A stretch of DNA of 64,000 nt from Sediminibacterium ginsengisoli (GTDB lineage: Bacteria; Bacteroidota; Bacteroidia; Chitinophagales; Chitinophagaceae), in NCBI RefSeq assembly GCF_900167075.1, contig NZ_FUWH01000002.1, positions 91,005 through 155,004 of the forward strand, given 5' to 3'. Shown here piece by piece: positions 7,715-16,267 of this stretch. Each line of letters opens with the position of its first letter. Position 1 is the first letter of the stretch. The translations under genes and the position numbers were made by a program. The notes under the pieces are model-generated. The model had not been told where the DNA came from. It did no database searches and was given only the letters and a program-made list of their open reading frames with translations.

Positions 7715-9766
7715 ATGTATATGCCGAAAATCAATGAACATATGATTCTTACTGATAAAAGACTGTTACTGACTGCGATGGTGCAATCTTTCGCCAAATT
7801 GAATCCGCGTAGCATGTTCCGTAACCCGGTCATGTTTACGGTATGGATCAGTACGCTGATCATGATCGGGGTTTGTATCTGGATAGGTGCCGGAGACGTT
7901 TCACAGGGTAGTCTCGTGTATAACCTGCTGATCACAATCATTCTTTTAATAACCCTGCTCTTCGCCAACTTTGCAGAAGCTATTGCAGAGGCAAGAGGTA
8001 AAGCGCAGGCTGATTCGCTTCGCAAAACCAGAGAAGAGACGCCGGCAAAACAGGTTCTCGCAGTTGGCGAAATGTTTGTTGGCGAGATAAAACTGGTTGC
8101 ATCATCCATGCTCCGAAAGGGAGATGTTTTCTTGTGCGAAGCTGGAGATATTATTCCGATGGACGGAGAGATCATCGAAGGAGTCGCCACGATTGACGAG
8201 TCAGCGATCACAGGCGAATCTGCACCGGTGATCCGTGAGGCAGGCGGCGATAAATCATCTGTTACCGGCGGAACCAAAGTGCTTTCAGACAGCATAAAAG
8301 TGCGGGTGACAACCGAGCCCGGCGAATCATTCCTCGATAAAATGATCGCGCTGGTAGAGGGCGCTTCCCGCCAGAAAACGCCCAATGAGATCGCGCTGAC
8401 CATTTTACTCGCCAGTTTTACGCTGGTCTTCATCATAGTATGTGTTACGCTCAAACCTTTTGGCGACTATGCGGGCACGCCGGTTACGATTGCAGCTTTT
8501 ATAGCACTTTTTGTATGTCTTATTCCAACGACGATCGGAGGGTTGTTGTCGGCAATAGGTATTGCAGGAATGGACAGGGCGTTGCGTGCCAACGTGATCA
8601 CGAAGAGCGGTAAAGCGGTGGAGACAGCGGGAGATCTTGATACACTGCTGCTCGATAAAACCGGCACGATCACTATTGGTAACCGTAAAGCAACCCGTTT
8701 CCATGGAATTCCGGGTATTGATGAATCAAGACTAATCAGGGCAGTAGTACTTGCATCGCTTGCAGATGAAACGCCCGAAGGGAAATCCATCCTTGAGCTT
8801 GCGGGAGCAACAGTACACACGTATCAGATAAAAGATCCGGTATTTATCCCATTCACTGCAGAAACCCGTAGTTCCGGTGTAGACCTGGCGGGAATAAGAA
8901 TCCGTAAGGGCGCGGCAGATGCGATCCGGTTGCTGGTTACAAAAGCCGGTCATTACTTCCCGGTAGAAGCCGAAGAGCATGTACGGGCGATCGCAGGCAG
9001 CGGCGGTACGCCATTGGTGGTAAGCGAAAACGAAACAGTACTGGGCGTGGTGGAGCTGCAGGATATCATTAAACCCGGCATCCGCGAACGTTTTGAACGT
9101 TTACGCAGAATGGGTGTGAAGACGGTGATGGTAACGGGCGATAATCCGCTTACGGCAAAATATATAGCAGCAAAAGCTGGTGTAGATGATTATATCGCAG
9201 AAGCCAGGCCGGAAGATAAAATGAACTATATCAAAAAAGAACAACAGTCCGGCAAACTGGTAGCCATGATGGGTGATGGCACAAACGATGCGCCCGCACT
9301 GGCCCAGGCCGATGTTGGCGTAGCTATGAACAGTGGCACCGCTGCAGCTAAGGAAGCCGGCAATATGGTTGATCTCGACAACGATCCCACAAAACTGATA
9401 GAGATCGTGGAGATTGGTAAACAATTGCTGATGACACGTGGCACACTCACTACTTTTTCCATTGCCAACGACGTAGCAAAATATTTCGCGATCGTGCCCG
9501 CCTTATTCATCAGTTCGCTGCCGGCCTTGCAAGGACTGAATATTATGAACCTTCACAGTCCCGAAAGTGCGATCCTCTCAGCCATCATATTCAATGCGAT
9601 CATCATTCCGCTTCTCATACCGCTGGCTTTGCGTGGGGTAAGCTATAAACCGGTAGGTGCAGGCGCATTGCTCAGGCGTAACCTGCTGGTCTATGGCCTG
9701 GGTGGTATTCTCGTTCCATTCGCAGGAATTAAACTGATCGATCTGCTCATCAGCAACTGGTTCTGA
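7715..9766 (+). CDS. kdpB: potassium-transporting ATPase ATP-binding subunit KdpB
   Basis: The P-type ATPase subunit, 683 residues, which hydrolyses ATP and couples it to K+ uptake through KdpA. The phosphorylated Asp314 is in DKTGTIT, the dephosphorylation loop TGES is at 166-169, and the hinge motif is seen as MVTGDNP and [18 protein letters not shown]. The membrane part carries [15 protein letters not shown], typical of KdpB. The start at 7715 is five bases after kdpA; a second ATG two codons inside (7721) is equally possible. Length and motif order are complete. Confidence 0.97.
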   Translation: MYMPKINEHMILTDKRLLLTAMVQSFAKLNPRSMFRNPVMFTVWISTLIMIGVCIWIGAGDVSQGSLVYNLLITIILLITLLFANFAEAIAEARGKAQADSLRKTREETPAKQVLAVGEMFVGEIKLVASSMLRKGDVFLCEAGDIIPMDGEIIEGVATIDESAITGESAPVIREAGGDKSSVTGGTKVLSDSIKVRVTTEPGESFLDKMIALVEGASRQKTPNEIALTILLASFTLVFIIVCVTLKPFGDYAGTPVTIAAFIALFVCLIPTTIGGLLSAIGIAGMDRALRANVITKSGKAVETAGDLDTLLLDKTGTITIGNRKATRFHGIPGIDESRLIRAVVLASLADETPEGKSILELAGATVHTYQIKDPVFIPFTAETRSSGVDLAGIRIRKGAADAIRLLVTKAGHYFPVEAEEHVRAIAGSGGTPLVVSENETVLGVVELQDIIKPGIRERFERLRRMGVKTVMVTGDNPLTAKYIAAKAGVDDYIAEARPEDKMNYIKKEQQSGKLVAMMGDGTNDAPALAQADVGVAMNSGTAAAKEAGNMVDLDNDPTKLIEIVEIGKQLLMTRGTLTTFSIANDVAKYFAIVPALFISSLPALQGLNIMNLHSPESAILSAIIFNAIIIPLLIPLALRGVSYKPVGAGALLRRNLLVYGLGGILVPFAGIKLIDLLISNWF

Positions 9767-9783
9767 ATTTTAAATCATACAAC

Positions 9784-10338
9784 ATGAAACAACATATTTT
9801 CCCCGCATTACGCTTAACAGTCGTCTGTATTCTTTTATTCATGGGCATTTACCCGCTGCTGGTATGGAGCATTGCAAAAGCTGCACCCGCAAGCGGAGAA
9901 GGTGAAACGATCACCCTCAATGGGCGCGTGGTGGGTTATAAGCTGGAAGGTCAGCGATTTACAGCAGACCGTTATTTTACCGGCCGGCCATCAGCAACAG
10001 GTTATAACGCTTCGCTCAGTGGCGGAAGCAATAAGGGCCCCTCAGACTCTGCTTATCTCACGGAAGTACGTGCGAGGATCGACAGCTTCCTGGGTCATAA
10101 TCCGGATATTAGAAAAGAAAATATCCCCTCCGACCTGGTAACAGCGAGCGGCAGCGGTCTGGATCCGGATATCTCTTTACAGGCCGCATTGGTGCAGGCA
10201 GCCAGGATTTCGGCTGTACGTGCTATTCCGGAAAGATCTGTCATCAATCTGATTAAAGAACAGACAGATAAAAGCATTAATGGAATTCAAAAGATCAATG
10301 TGCTGCGTATCAATATCGCGCTTGATCAGCTTAAATAA
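9784..10338 (+). CDS. kdpC: potassium-transporting ATPase subunit KdpC
   Basis: A 184-residue membrane-anchored subunit with one N-terminal helix (ALRLTVVCILLFMGIYPLLV) and a periplasmic domain. The family signature is clear in ADRYFTGRPSATGYNA, SGGSNKGPSD and ASGSGLDPDISLQAALVQAARI. KdpC is needed for assembly and high affinity of KdpFABC. It follows kdpB by 17 bases and precedes the porin gene by the same distance. Confidence 0.96.
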   Translation: MKQHIFPALRLTVVCILLFMGIYPLLVWSIAKAAPASGEGETITLNGRVVGYKLEGQRFTADRYFTGRPSATGYNASLSGGSNKGPSDSAYLTEVRARIDSFLGHNPDIRKENIPSDLVTASGSGLDPDISLQAALVQAARISAVRAIPERSVINLIKEQTDKSINGIQKINVLRINIALDQLK

Positions 10339-10355
10339 ATTTAACCGACACTAAT

Positions 10356-11672
10356 ATGAAAAGAAGAACAATCACCGCCGTTTTTGCTGCAATGATGATT
10401 ACGGCGCAGGCGCAGACAGACAGCACAGCCAAAGTGCCATTCAGTGGTATGGATCTCAGCTGGATCAATGGCCAGAACCGTCAGCAGAATTACCCATTGG
10501 TGCTTACAGATAAAAAAACAGGCGAAACGATATTGACCGGTGTAGCTTACCTCGATGCCTACTACAATTACAACTTCAATAACCCGAAAGATAAAACCCA
10601 TACCAATTCCAGCGCGATAGGCCGGCATAACGAATTCACGCTGAATATGGCAAGCCTTGGTGTTGAAACGAATTACAAGAATGTGATCGGCCGTTTATGG
10701 CTGCAGTTCGGTCAGATGGGGTCTATTGTGCAGGATGGCGATGGTTCGGTATTACATGGCCGTAACACATCTGTGAGCAACCTGAAATACATCCGTGAAG
10801 CAGCGGCTGGTTATCATTTCAACAAGTGGTATGGTGTTAATGTTGAGATGGGCATCTTTATGAGTTATATCGGACTGGAAAGCTATGTGCTTAATGAGAA
10901 CTGGAATTACCAGCGCAGCCTCGTCTGCGATTTTACGCCCTTCTATTTTACCGGTGCACGCCTTCAGGTTTATCCTTCGAAGAAATTCAAAACAGAGCTC
11001 TGGCTGCTGAATGGCTGGCAAACCTACAATAGCTGGAACCAGGGGATAGGTGTGGGAAGCTCCAATTATTACCGTCCTTCGGAGAATGTACAGCTTGTAG
11101 CAAATTTCTATTATGGAAAAGATACGCGTAACAGCAACCGGATCCGGTTTCACCACGACAACAGCATTGTGGCGCGCTATTACAGGAATGCAAAAAATAC
11201 AGGCATTTCCCAGGCTGCTTTCAGTCTGAATACGCATTACGGATTCCAGAGCGGTGATGGTGTAACTGCAAAGCAGCAATACATGGCCGGTACTTCGCTG
11301 GCAAACCGGATCTGGTTTAATAAGAATAAACTGGCACTTACGTTGAGAGGAGATGTTCTTACCAATCCCGGAACATATCTTGCATTTACGCCAAGTCCTG
11401 TGGTACCCAACGATTATACAGATGCGATCAATGCTGACCCGAAGCAGAAACTGAATCTCGGCCAGTTTACCACCACTTTTGACGTGATGCCGAATGATCA
11501 TGTCACGTTCAGGCTGGAGTACGGTTACCGTGCAGCCAATGTTCCTTATTTCGCAGGACCTGGCGGCACCACATCGCCCGATGGTTGGGCCGATACACCC
11601 GTTGGCAACTGGCGGCCTGATCTGCGGAAAGATGAAAGCCGTGTTACTGTGGCTGTATCCTTCAGACTCTGA
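10356..11672 (+). CDS. outer-membrane beta-barrel porin (BBP2/OmpL-like) in the kdp operon
   Basis: A 438-residue protein with a signal peptide (RRTITAVFAAMMITAQAQ) and many alternating polar/aromatic strands ending in VTVAVSFRL, the terminal aromatic-type beta signal of an outer-membrane barrel. It resembles the putative beta-barrel porin-2 (BBP2, OmpL-like) family. Its place between kdpC and kdpD, with gaps of 17 and 9 bases, suggests it lets K+ or a counter-ion cross the outer membrane when the pump is induced. That role is inferred from the operon only. Confidence 0.82.
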   Translation: MKRRTITAVFAAMMITAQAQTDSTAKVPFSGMDLSWINGQNRQQNYPLVLTDKKTGETILTGVAYLDAYYNYNFNNPKDKTHTNSSAIGRHNEFTLNMASLGVETNYKNVIGRLWLQFGQMGSIVQDGDGSVLHGRNTSVSNLKYIREAAAGYHFNKWYGVNVEMGIFMSYIGLESYVLNENWNYQRSLVCDFTPFYFTGARLQVYPSKKFKTELWLLNGWQTYNSWNQGIGVGSSNYYRPSENVQLVANFYYGKDTRNSNRIRFHHDNSIVARYYRNAKNTGISQAAFSLNTHYGFQSGDGVTAKQQYMAGTSLANRIWFNKNKLALTLRGDVLTNPGTYLAFTPSPVVPNDYTDAINADPKQKLNLGQFTTTFDVMPNDHVTFRLEYGYRAANVPYFAGPGGTTSPDGWADTPVGNWRPDLRKDESRVTVAVSFRL

Positions 11673-11681
11673 TCATCATCC

Positions 11682-12803
11682 ATGAAAAAAGACACTGCAG
11701 ACATATGGTCCCCATTGCCAGACAAGGAGCGCAAAGGCAGGCTGAAGATTTACATCGGCATGAGTGCCGGTGTGGGCAAGACCTATCGCATGCTGCAGGA
11801 GGCGCACCGGCTGGCAGACGTAGGTATTCATGTGAAGATCGGCTATATCGAAACGCATAACCGGAAAGAAACACAGGCACTGCTTGAAGGATTGCCGGTG
11901 ATTCCGCGAAGGGAAGTGTTTTACAAAGGAAAAAAACTGGAAGAGCTGGACGTGCAGGCTGTACTGTTGCTTTCGCCGCCTGTGGTGATCATTGATGAGC
12001 TGGCACATTCAAATATTCCGGGCAGCAAAAATGAAAAGCGCTGGCAGGATGTGCTGGAGATTCTCGACGCAGGAATAGATGTGATCAGTGCGGTCAATAT
12101 CCAGCATATCGAGAGCATCAATGAAGAAGTGAAACAGATCACCGGTATTACTGTTCAGGAGCGCATTCCCGACAGGATCCTGCAACTGGCTGATGAAGTA
12201 GTGAACATCGATCTCACCTCCGATGAACTGATCGCAAGGCTGAAGGAGGGAAAAATATACGATCCGGCAAAAGTGCAGCAGGCACTGACCAACTTTTTTC
12301 AGCCCGAAAAAATATTGCAGTTGCGTGAGCTTGCACTGAAGGAAGTGGCAGGCCAGGTAGAGCGTAAAGTTGATTATGAGATCAGTGCGAAGAACAGTGC
12401 ATATCGCCATGAAAAATTCCTGGCCTGTATTTCATCGAACCATGTTACTGCACGCAAAGTGATCCGCAAAACAGCAAGACTGGCTTCTTATTATAACAGC
12501 CGCTGGTTTGTGCTATATGTACAGACTTCCAGGGAAACTGAAGATAAAATACCTTTGGCTTCGCAACGGCACCTGATCAATCATTTTAAAAATGCAACCG
12601 AGCTCGGTGCTGAAGTGATACGGGTAAAAGGAAATAATGTTGCGGATGCGATCGTTGATACGGTAATAGGGCGGGGTATAACAACCGTTTGTATCGGTAA
12701 GCCGCATCTTAACCTGTTCCGGGTAATATTGAAAACCAATGTGTTTAACCAGCTGCTGAAAACATTGTCTAAAAACGAAGTGGATATCGTAATCTTGTCA
12801 TGA
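11682..12803 (+). CDS. kdpD: KdpD sensor half without kinase domain
   Basis: This 373-residue protein holds only the N-terminal half of a usual KdpD of about 890 residues. The KdpD ATP-binding domain spans about 17-230, with a Walker-type loop GMSAGVGKTYRM and the DELAHSNIPGSKNEKRW motif. A Usp-like domain follows at about 245-373. The DUF4118 membrane domain, the GAF domain and the kinase core are absent. The stop overlaps the start of a membrane histidine kinase by four bases (ATGA), so the pair probably forms a split sensor. In full-length KdpD these domains sense internal K+ or nucleotides and control kinase/phosphatase balance. Confidence 0.92.
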   Translation: MKKDTADIWSPLPDKERKGRLKIYIGMSAGVGKTYRMLQEAHRLADVGIHVKIGYIETHNRKETQALLEGLPVIPRREVFYKGKKLEELDVQAVLLLSPPVVIIDELAHSNIPGSKNEKRWQDVLEILDAGIDVISAVNIQHIESINEEVKQITGITVQERIPDRILQLADEVVNIDLTSDELIARLKEGKIYDPAKVQQALTNFFQPEKILQLRELALKEVAGQVERKVDYEISAKNSAYRHEKFLACISSNHVTARKVIRKTARLASYYNSRWFVLYVQTSRETEDKIPLASQRHLINHFKNATELGAEVIRVKGNNVADAIVDTVIGRGITTVCIGKPHLNLFRVILKTNVFNQLLKTLSKNEVDIVILS

Positions 12804-14512
12804 TGGCGCTGAATATCAAACAGAAGATCCGTTTGGGGACAATTTTCCTGCTGTTGCTGCTGGTTGTATCCGGCGTAACGAGCATCTATTACCAGGTAGC
12901 GCTAATGAAAGCGTCTGAAAACATACTTGAGGATAATTATGAGTCGCTTGAATATTGCCGCAGTATGGATCGGAAGATCGATAGTCTTGCAACCGCCACC
13001 GTTCCGTCAGGATTCGATAGTCTTTTATCTTTACAGGAGGCCAATATCACAGAGCCAGGCGAACGCGAAGCTACCCGTGACCTGAAAGCAGGCTGGATAA
13101 AACTACAGGCAAATACTTCCGATATCGCAGCAAGGAAAGAAATGAAGGAAGCGCTTGATCGAATTCTCTCACTGAATATGAAAGCCATTGAGCGGAAAAA
13201 CCGCGAAGCACAGCGATCTGCTCAAGGTGCCTACGCAGTGATCATTGTGGTGATTTCCATTACCTGTATGATAGGGCTGACTTTCACATTCAACTTCCCG
13301 GATGTGGTGGTATCGCCTATCCGGAAACTGATAGCGGCCACCAGCGAGATATCGGCCCGGAATTATTCCTACCGGATCCATATGGACCGGCAGGATGAAT
13401 TTGGTCAGCTGGCTCAGGCATTTAATACCATGAGTGAACGCCTGGAAAGTTTTGAGAACAGTAACCTGAACAAGCTGATCTTCGAAAAAGCGCGCGCCGA
13501 AGCTGTGATCAACAGCCTGAAAGATGCAAGTATTGGGATAGATGGCAATGGAAAAATACTGTTCGCGAACCAGATGGCCCTGGAATTACTCGGGCTTACT
13601 GCTGAACAGACCGTTGGCCGTAATGTAACCGAACTGGCCGGAAAGAATGATCTGCTCAGGTACCTGCTTGAAAATGAAAACACGGCACCGTTCAAGATCG
13701 TGGTAGAGGGGCGCGAGAATTATTATATAAGGGAAACCGTTGAAGTGAAGCAGACTGGGCAGTCGAGCCGTGTGATAGTGCTGAAGAATATCACTTCGTT
13801 TAAGGAACTGGATACCGCCAAGACCAATTTCATAGCTACTGTGTCCCATGAATTGAAGACACCACTGGCTTCATCGGATTTCAGCCTGAAGCTGCTTGAA
13901 GACGAGCGTATAGGCCAGTTGTCGAATGAACAAAAAGAATTGGTGCAACAGCTGAAAGATGATAACAGGCGGATGTTGCGTATACTCAGCGAACTCCTGA
14001 ATTTATCTCAGGTAGAAGCCGGACGATTACAAGTGAACATGGAGGCGGTGAGCCCTTATGTTATTATCGATCATGCAATCGGGGCTGTAAGCAATATGGC
14101 CAAAGAGAAAAACATCCGCATTGAACAACAGGTTCCGCAAAATTTGCCTGTGATGTATGCTGATGCAGACAAAACCGGCTGGGTGCTGATCAATTTCTTC
14201 ACCAACGCAATTAAATTCTCACCAACTGATTCATTGGTTCTCTTACGGGTAGAAGCCGCCGGAGATAAATTACGTTTCTCGGTAGCTGACCACGGGCCGG
14301 GCATAGACAGTGCATATGAAAGCCGTGTGTTTGAACGTTATTTCCAGGTGCCGGGCAGAACTGCAAATAAAGGTTCAGGGATAGGTCTCGCCATCTGTAA
14401 AGATTTTATTGAAGCCATGAACGGAACGGTAGCTGTTAGCAGCAGTCCGGGCGAAGGAAGTATTTTCAGCTTTGAGCTGTTTAGTGCCGGTGACACAGAG
14501 CAAGGGCACTAA
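12800..14512 (+). CDS. membrane HAMP-PAS histidine kinase, partner of split KdpD
   Basis: A 570-residue sensor kinase. TM1 is at about 11-31, a helical periplasmic segment runs to about 142, and TM2 is at about 144-165. A HAMP linker follows (VSPIRKLIAATSEISARNYS), then PAS (about 232-335), HisKA with phosphoacceptor His350 in ATVSHELKTP, and an ATPase domain (VLINFFTNAIKFS, VADHGPGI, GSGIGLAICKDF). It overlaps kdpD by four bases. It supplies the kinase core that this KdpD lacks, although its input region is unrelated to the KdpD membrane domain. Its likely target is the NtrC-type protein at 4272-5612. Confidence 0.9.
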   Translation: MMALNIKQKIRLGTIFLLLLLVVSGVTSIYYQVALMKASENILEDNYESLEYCRSMDRKIDSLATATVPSGFDSLLSLQEANITEPGEREATRDLKAGWIKLQANTSDIAARKEMKEALDRILSLNMKAIERKNREAQRSAQGAYAVIIVVISITCMIGLTFTFNFPDVVVSPIRKLIAATSEISARNYSYRIHMDRQDEFGQLAQAFNTMSERLESFENSNLNKLIFEKARAEAVINSLKDASIGIDGNGKILFANQMALELLGLTAEQTVGRNVTELAGKNDLLRYLLENENTAPFKIVVEGRENYYIRETVEVKQTGQSSRVIVLKNITSFKELDTAKTNFIATVSHELKTPLASSDFSLKLLEDERIGQLSNEQKELVQQLKDDNRRMLRILSELLNLSQVEAGRLQVNMEAVSPYVIIDHAIGAVSNMAKEKNIRIEQQVPQNLPVMYADADKTGWVLINFFTNAIKFSPTDSLVLLRVEAAGDKLRFSVADHGPGIDSAYESRVFERYFQVPGRTANKGSGIGLAICKDFIEAMNGTVAVSSSPGEGSIFSFELFSAGDTEQGH

Positions 14513-14525
14513 AGCTTGGTTTCTC

Positions 14526-14533
14526 TATATTTG
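14526..14533 (+). promoter_or_regulatory. possible -7 element (TATATTTG) before the ECF sigma gene
   Basis: TATATTTG matches the Bacteroidota -7 consensus TAnnTTTG. The expected transcription start would fall within a few bases of the ATG at 14542, giving almost no leader. No convincing -33 TTTG is present, so confidence is low. Confidence 0.35.
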
Positions 14534-14541
14534 CCTGCAGC

Positions 14542-15117
14542 ATGCATACACTTTCCGATACCGCGCTGATCAGGCTCATGGCGAAGGACGATGAAAGATC
14601 GTTCACGGAAATCTACCGGCGTTATGCTGAACAGCTGGCTGATCATGCTGCAACCAGGCTCCCCGACCTGGAAGATGCCCGCGATCTGCTGCACGACCTG
14701 TTTACAGAATTGTGGAAGAACCGGAAGAACCTCAATATTGAGAAAAATCTTCAGGGCTACCTGTATACAGCTTTGAATTATAAGATTGTTGACCGCGTCC
14801 GTAAAAACATTACCCGCGAGAAATACGCACAGATGGTGCAGGCGCTCAGGCATAGTTTCGAGCCGGCCATAGAAGAACTTATCTATGCAAAGGAAACTGC
14901 GCAGCTGGTTGAAAAAGCACTTGGCGGGTTACCACAGAAGACGCAGGAAATATTTCGTCTCAGTCGTAAGGAAAATCGTTCCATAGCCGAAATAGCCCGG
15001 ATAATGGGGCTTTCGGAGCAAACCATCAAAAACCAGCTGACAATAGCCCTCAATCACCTCCGGACAGCGCTTTCCTTGCCCATGCTCATACTGATGATGG
15101 CAGATTACCTGCAGTAA
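14542..15117 (+). CDS. ECF RNA polymerase sigma factor
   Basis: A sigma-70 family factor of 191 residues. Region 2 is seen as FTEIYRRYAEQL and DARDLLHDLFTELWKNR, followed by LQGYLYTALNYKIVDRVRK. Region 4 is seen as LGGLPQKTQEIFRLSRKENR and IAEIARIMGLSEQTIKNQLT. It belongs to the Bacteroidota ECF group that is regularly followed by FecR and a TonB receptor, as here. It should recruit RNA polymerase to the receptor promoter when FecR releases it. The C-terminus (LSLPMLILMMADYL) is hydrophobic, as is common in this group. Confidence 0.93.
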   Translation: MHTLSDTALIRLMAKDDERSFTEIYRRYAEQLADHAATRLPDLEDARDLLHDLFTELWKNRKNLNIEKNLQGYLYTALNYKIVDRVRKNITREKYAQMVQALRHSFEPAIEELIYAKETAQLVEKALGGLPQKTQEIFRLSRKENRSIAEIARIMGLSEQTIKNQLTIALNHLRTALSLPMLILMMADYLQ

Positions 15118-15170
15118 AACTTTTTCTACTTTTTCCGGTACTACCGGCAGGGTTATACGACATCCTGTAA

Positions 15171-16148
15171 ATGCCGAAGATGAATCCCGATAATATTGAA
15201 CAATTGCTGGACCGCTACCTCAATGGAACGGCTAGTGCCGGAGAGCAGGCTGTTGTGGAGCAATGGCTGACGCGTTACCAGAACCCGGATTCGGAATGGG
15301 GTAAAATGGACAAACAATCAAAATCGCTCTGGCTGGGGAAATTACAGGCAGAAGTGTCAGGTACGGTGCGAAGGGAAACGCCTGTCCGCAGGATCTATCC
15401 GGTCCGCAGGTGGATGGCAGTTGCGGCAATTCTGCTGGTTGTATTGTTTGCCGGGTTATTAACTGCAGATAAGTTTTCCGAACCCCGGCAGCAATTGGCC
15501 ATAATGCAGGTTTCTGAAAACCGGAAGCAGAAGATAGAACTGGCCGATGGAAGTGTTGTATGGGTAAATGCAGGTTCTTCATTGCGTTATCCAAAGGAAT
15601 TTTCAGGCAATACAAGAGAGGTTTACCTGGATGGAGAAGCTTATTTCGATGTGAAACATAATCCGGAGAAAACTTTTATCGTACACACAGGACAAGTCCG
15701 TACAACTGTACTGGGAACGGCCTTCAATATCAGCACCGGAAAACAGTCGCATGAAATAACGGTAACCGTTACCCGTGGTAAAGTGCGTGTAAGCGATGGT
15801 AAACGCATACTAGCGGTGCTTACGCCTGATCAGCAGCTGCATTATAATACCGGTAACGGGCAAACGCTGGCGCAAATGGTTAATGCGGCACAGGTAGCAG
15901 GCTGGAAAGATGAGCTGCGTTTCAATAACATCACTTTCGGGGAAGCTGCAATAGAACTGGAGGAGCGGTTTCATGTATCGATCCGCTTCGCAAATGAACG
16001 CGTGCGCGCCTGCCGTTTCTCGGGATCGGCCCCTGAGAGCAATGATCTCGATGCGGTATTAAAAGTTCTTTGTGAGTTTAACCGCTCAACCTATACCCGC
16101 AAAGCGGATGGAAGTATCTGGATCGACGGGAAAGGATGTTCGCCATGA
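15171..16148 (+). CDS. FecR-family anti-sigma factor
   Basis: A 325-residue transmembrane regulator. A cytoplasmic N-terminal part (about 1-78) would bind the ECF factor. One membrane helix lies at about 81-99 (WMAVAAILLVVLFAGLLTA). The periplasmic FecR domain spans about 110-215, with VWVNAGSSLRYP, EVYLDGEAYFDVKHNPEKTF and TTVLGTAFNIS. A C-terminal DUF4974/secretin-TonB-like domain follows at about 250-320 and would touch the receptor's STN domain. An ATG three codons inside is an alternative start. The stop overlaps a 40-codon frame by ATGA. Confidence 0.93.
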   Translation: MPKMNPDNIEQLLDRYLNGTASAGEQAVVEQWLTRYQNPDSEWGKMDKQSKSLWLGKLQAEVSGTVRRETPVRRIYPVRRWMAVAAILLVVLFAGLLTADKFSEPRQQLAIMQVSENRKQKIELADGSVVWVNAGSSLRYPKEFSGNTREVYLDGEAYFDVKHNPEKTFIVHTGQVRTTVLGTAFNISTGKQSHEITVTVTRGKVRVSDGKRILAVLTPDQQLHYNTGNGQTLAQMVNAAQVAGWKDELRFNNITFGEAAIELEERFHVSIRFANERVRACRFSGSAPESNDLDAVLKVLCEFNRSTYTRKADGSIWIDGKGCSP

Positions 16149-16267
16149 TTCAATATATCATCAAAATAAAAGCGGACCGGGTGCAACCGGGCCGCTCAGA
16201 TTCCCGGCGGCAACCGGGAATAGATCTTAAATCAACAGGAGTTAACTTAAAACATTTAAAACTATGA
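16145..16267 (+). CDS. 40-codon frame bridging fecR and its receptor
   Basis: An open frame of 40 codons begins at an ATG that overlaps the fecR stop (ATGA, 16145-16148). It ends at a TGA that overlaps the first ATG of the receptor gene (ATGA, 16264-16267), so it fills the gap exactly. The peptide would be basic (it starts MIQYIIKIKADRV and ends LKHLKL) with no known motif. Two GC-rich hairpins lie within it. It may be a coupling or leader frame whose translation opens the receptor start, or an accident of sequence; there is no direct evidence of expression. Confidence 0.4.
   Translation: MIQYIIKIKADRVQPGRSDSRRQPGIDLKSTGVNLKHLKL
16172..16220 (+). other. two tandem hairpins in the receptor leader
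   Basis: The first hairpin pairs GCGG (16172-16175) with CCGC (16192-16195) and an inner CCGG with CCGG. The second pairs TTCCCGG (16201-16207) with CCGGGAA (16214-16220) around a six-base loop. Both contain the repeated core GCAACCGGG. There is no T tract, so these are not simple terminators. They may stabilise the mRNA end, limit read-through from fecR, or bind a regulator. Confidence 0.5.

Noticed and set aside
7636..8454. A 272-codon frame opposite kdpB
   Set aside because: Antisense to the P-type ATPase; Ser/Thr-rich composition is typical of a reverse-strand shadow.
10752..11501. A 249-codon minus-strand frame over the porin gene
   Set aside because: Shadow of a beta-barrel gene that has a signal peptide and sits inside the kdp operon.
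16149..16263. The paired hairpins as a transcription terminator for fecR
   Set aside because: Neither hairpin is followed by a T tract, so a simple terminator is not supported; they are reported as a leader structure instead.
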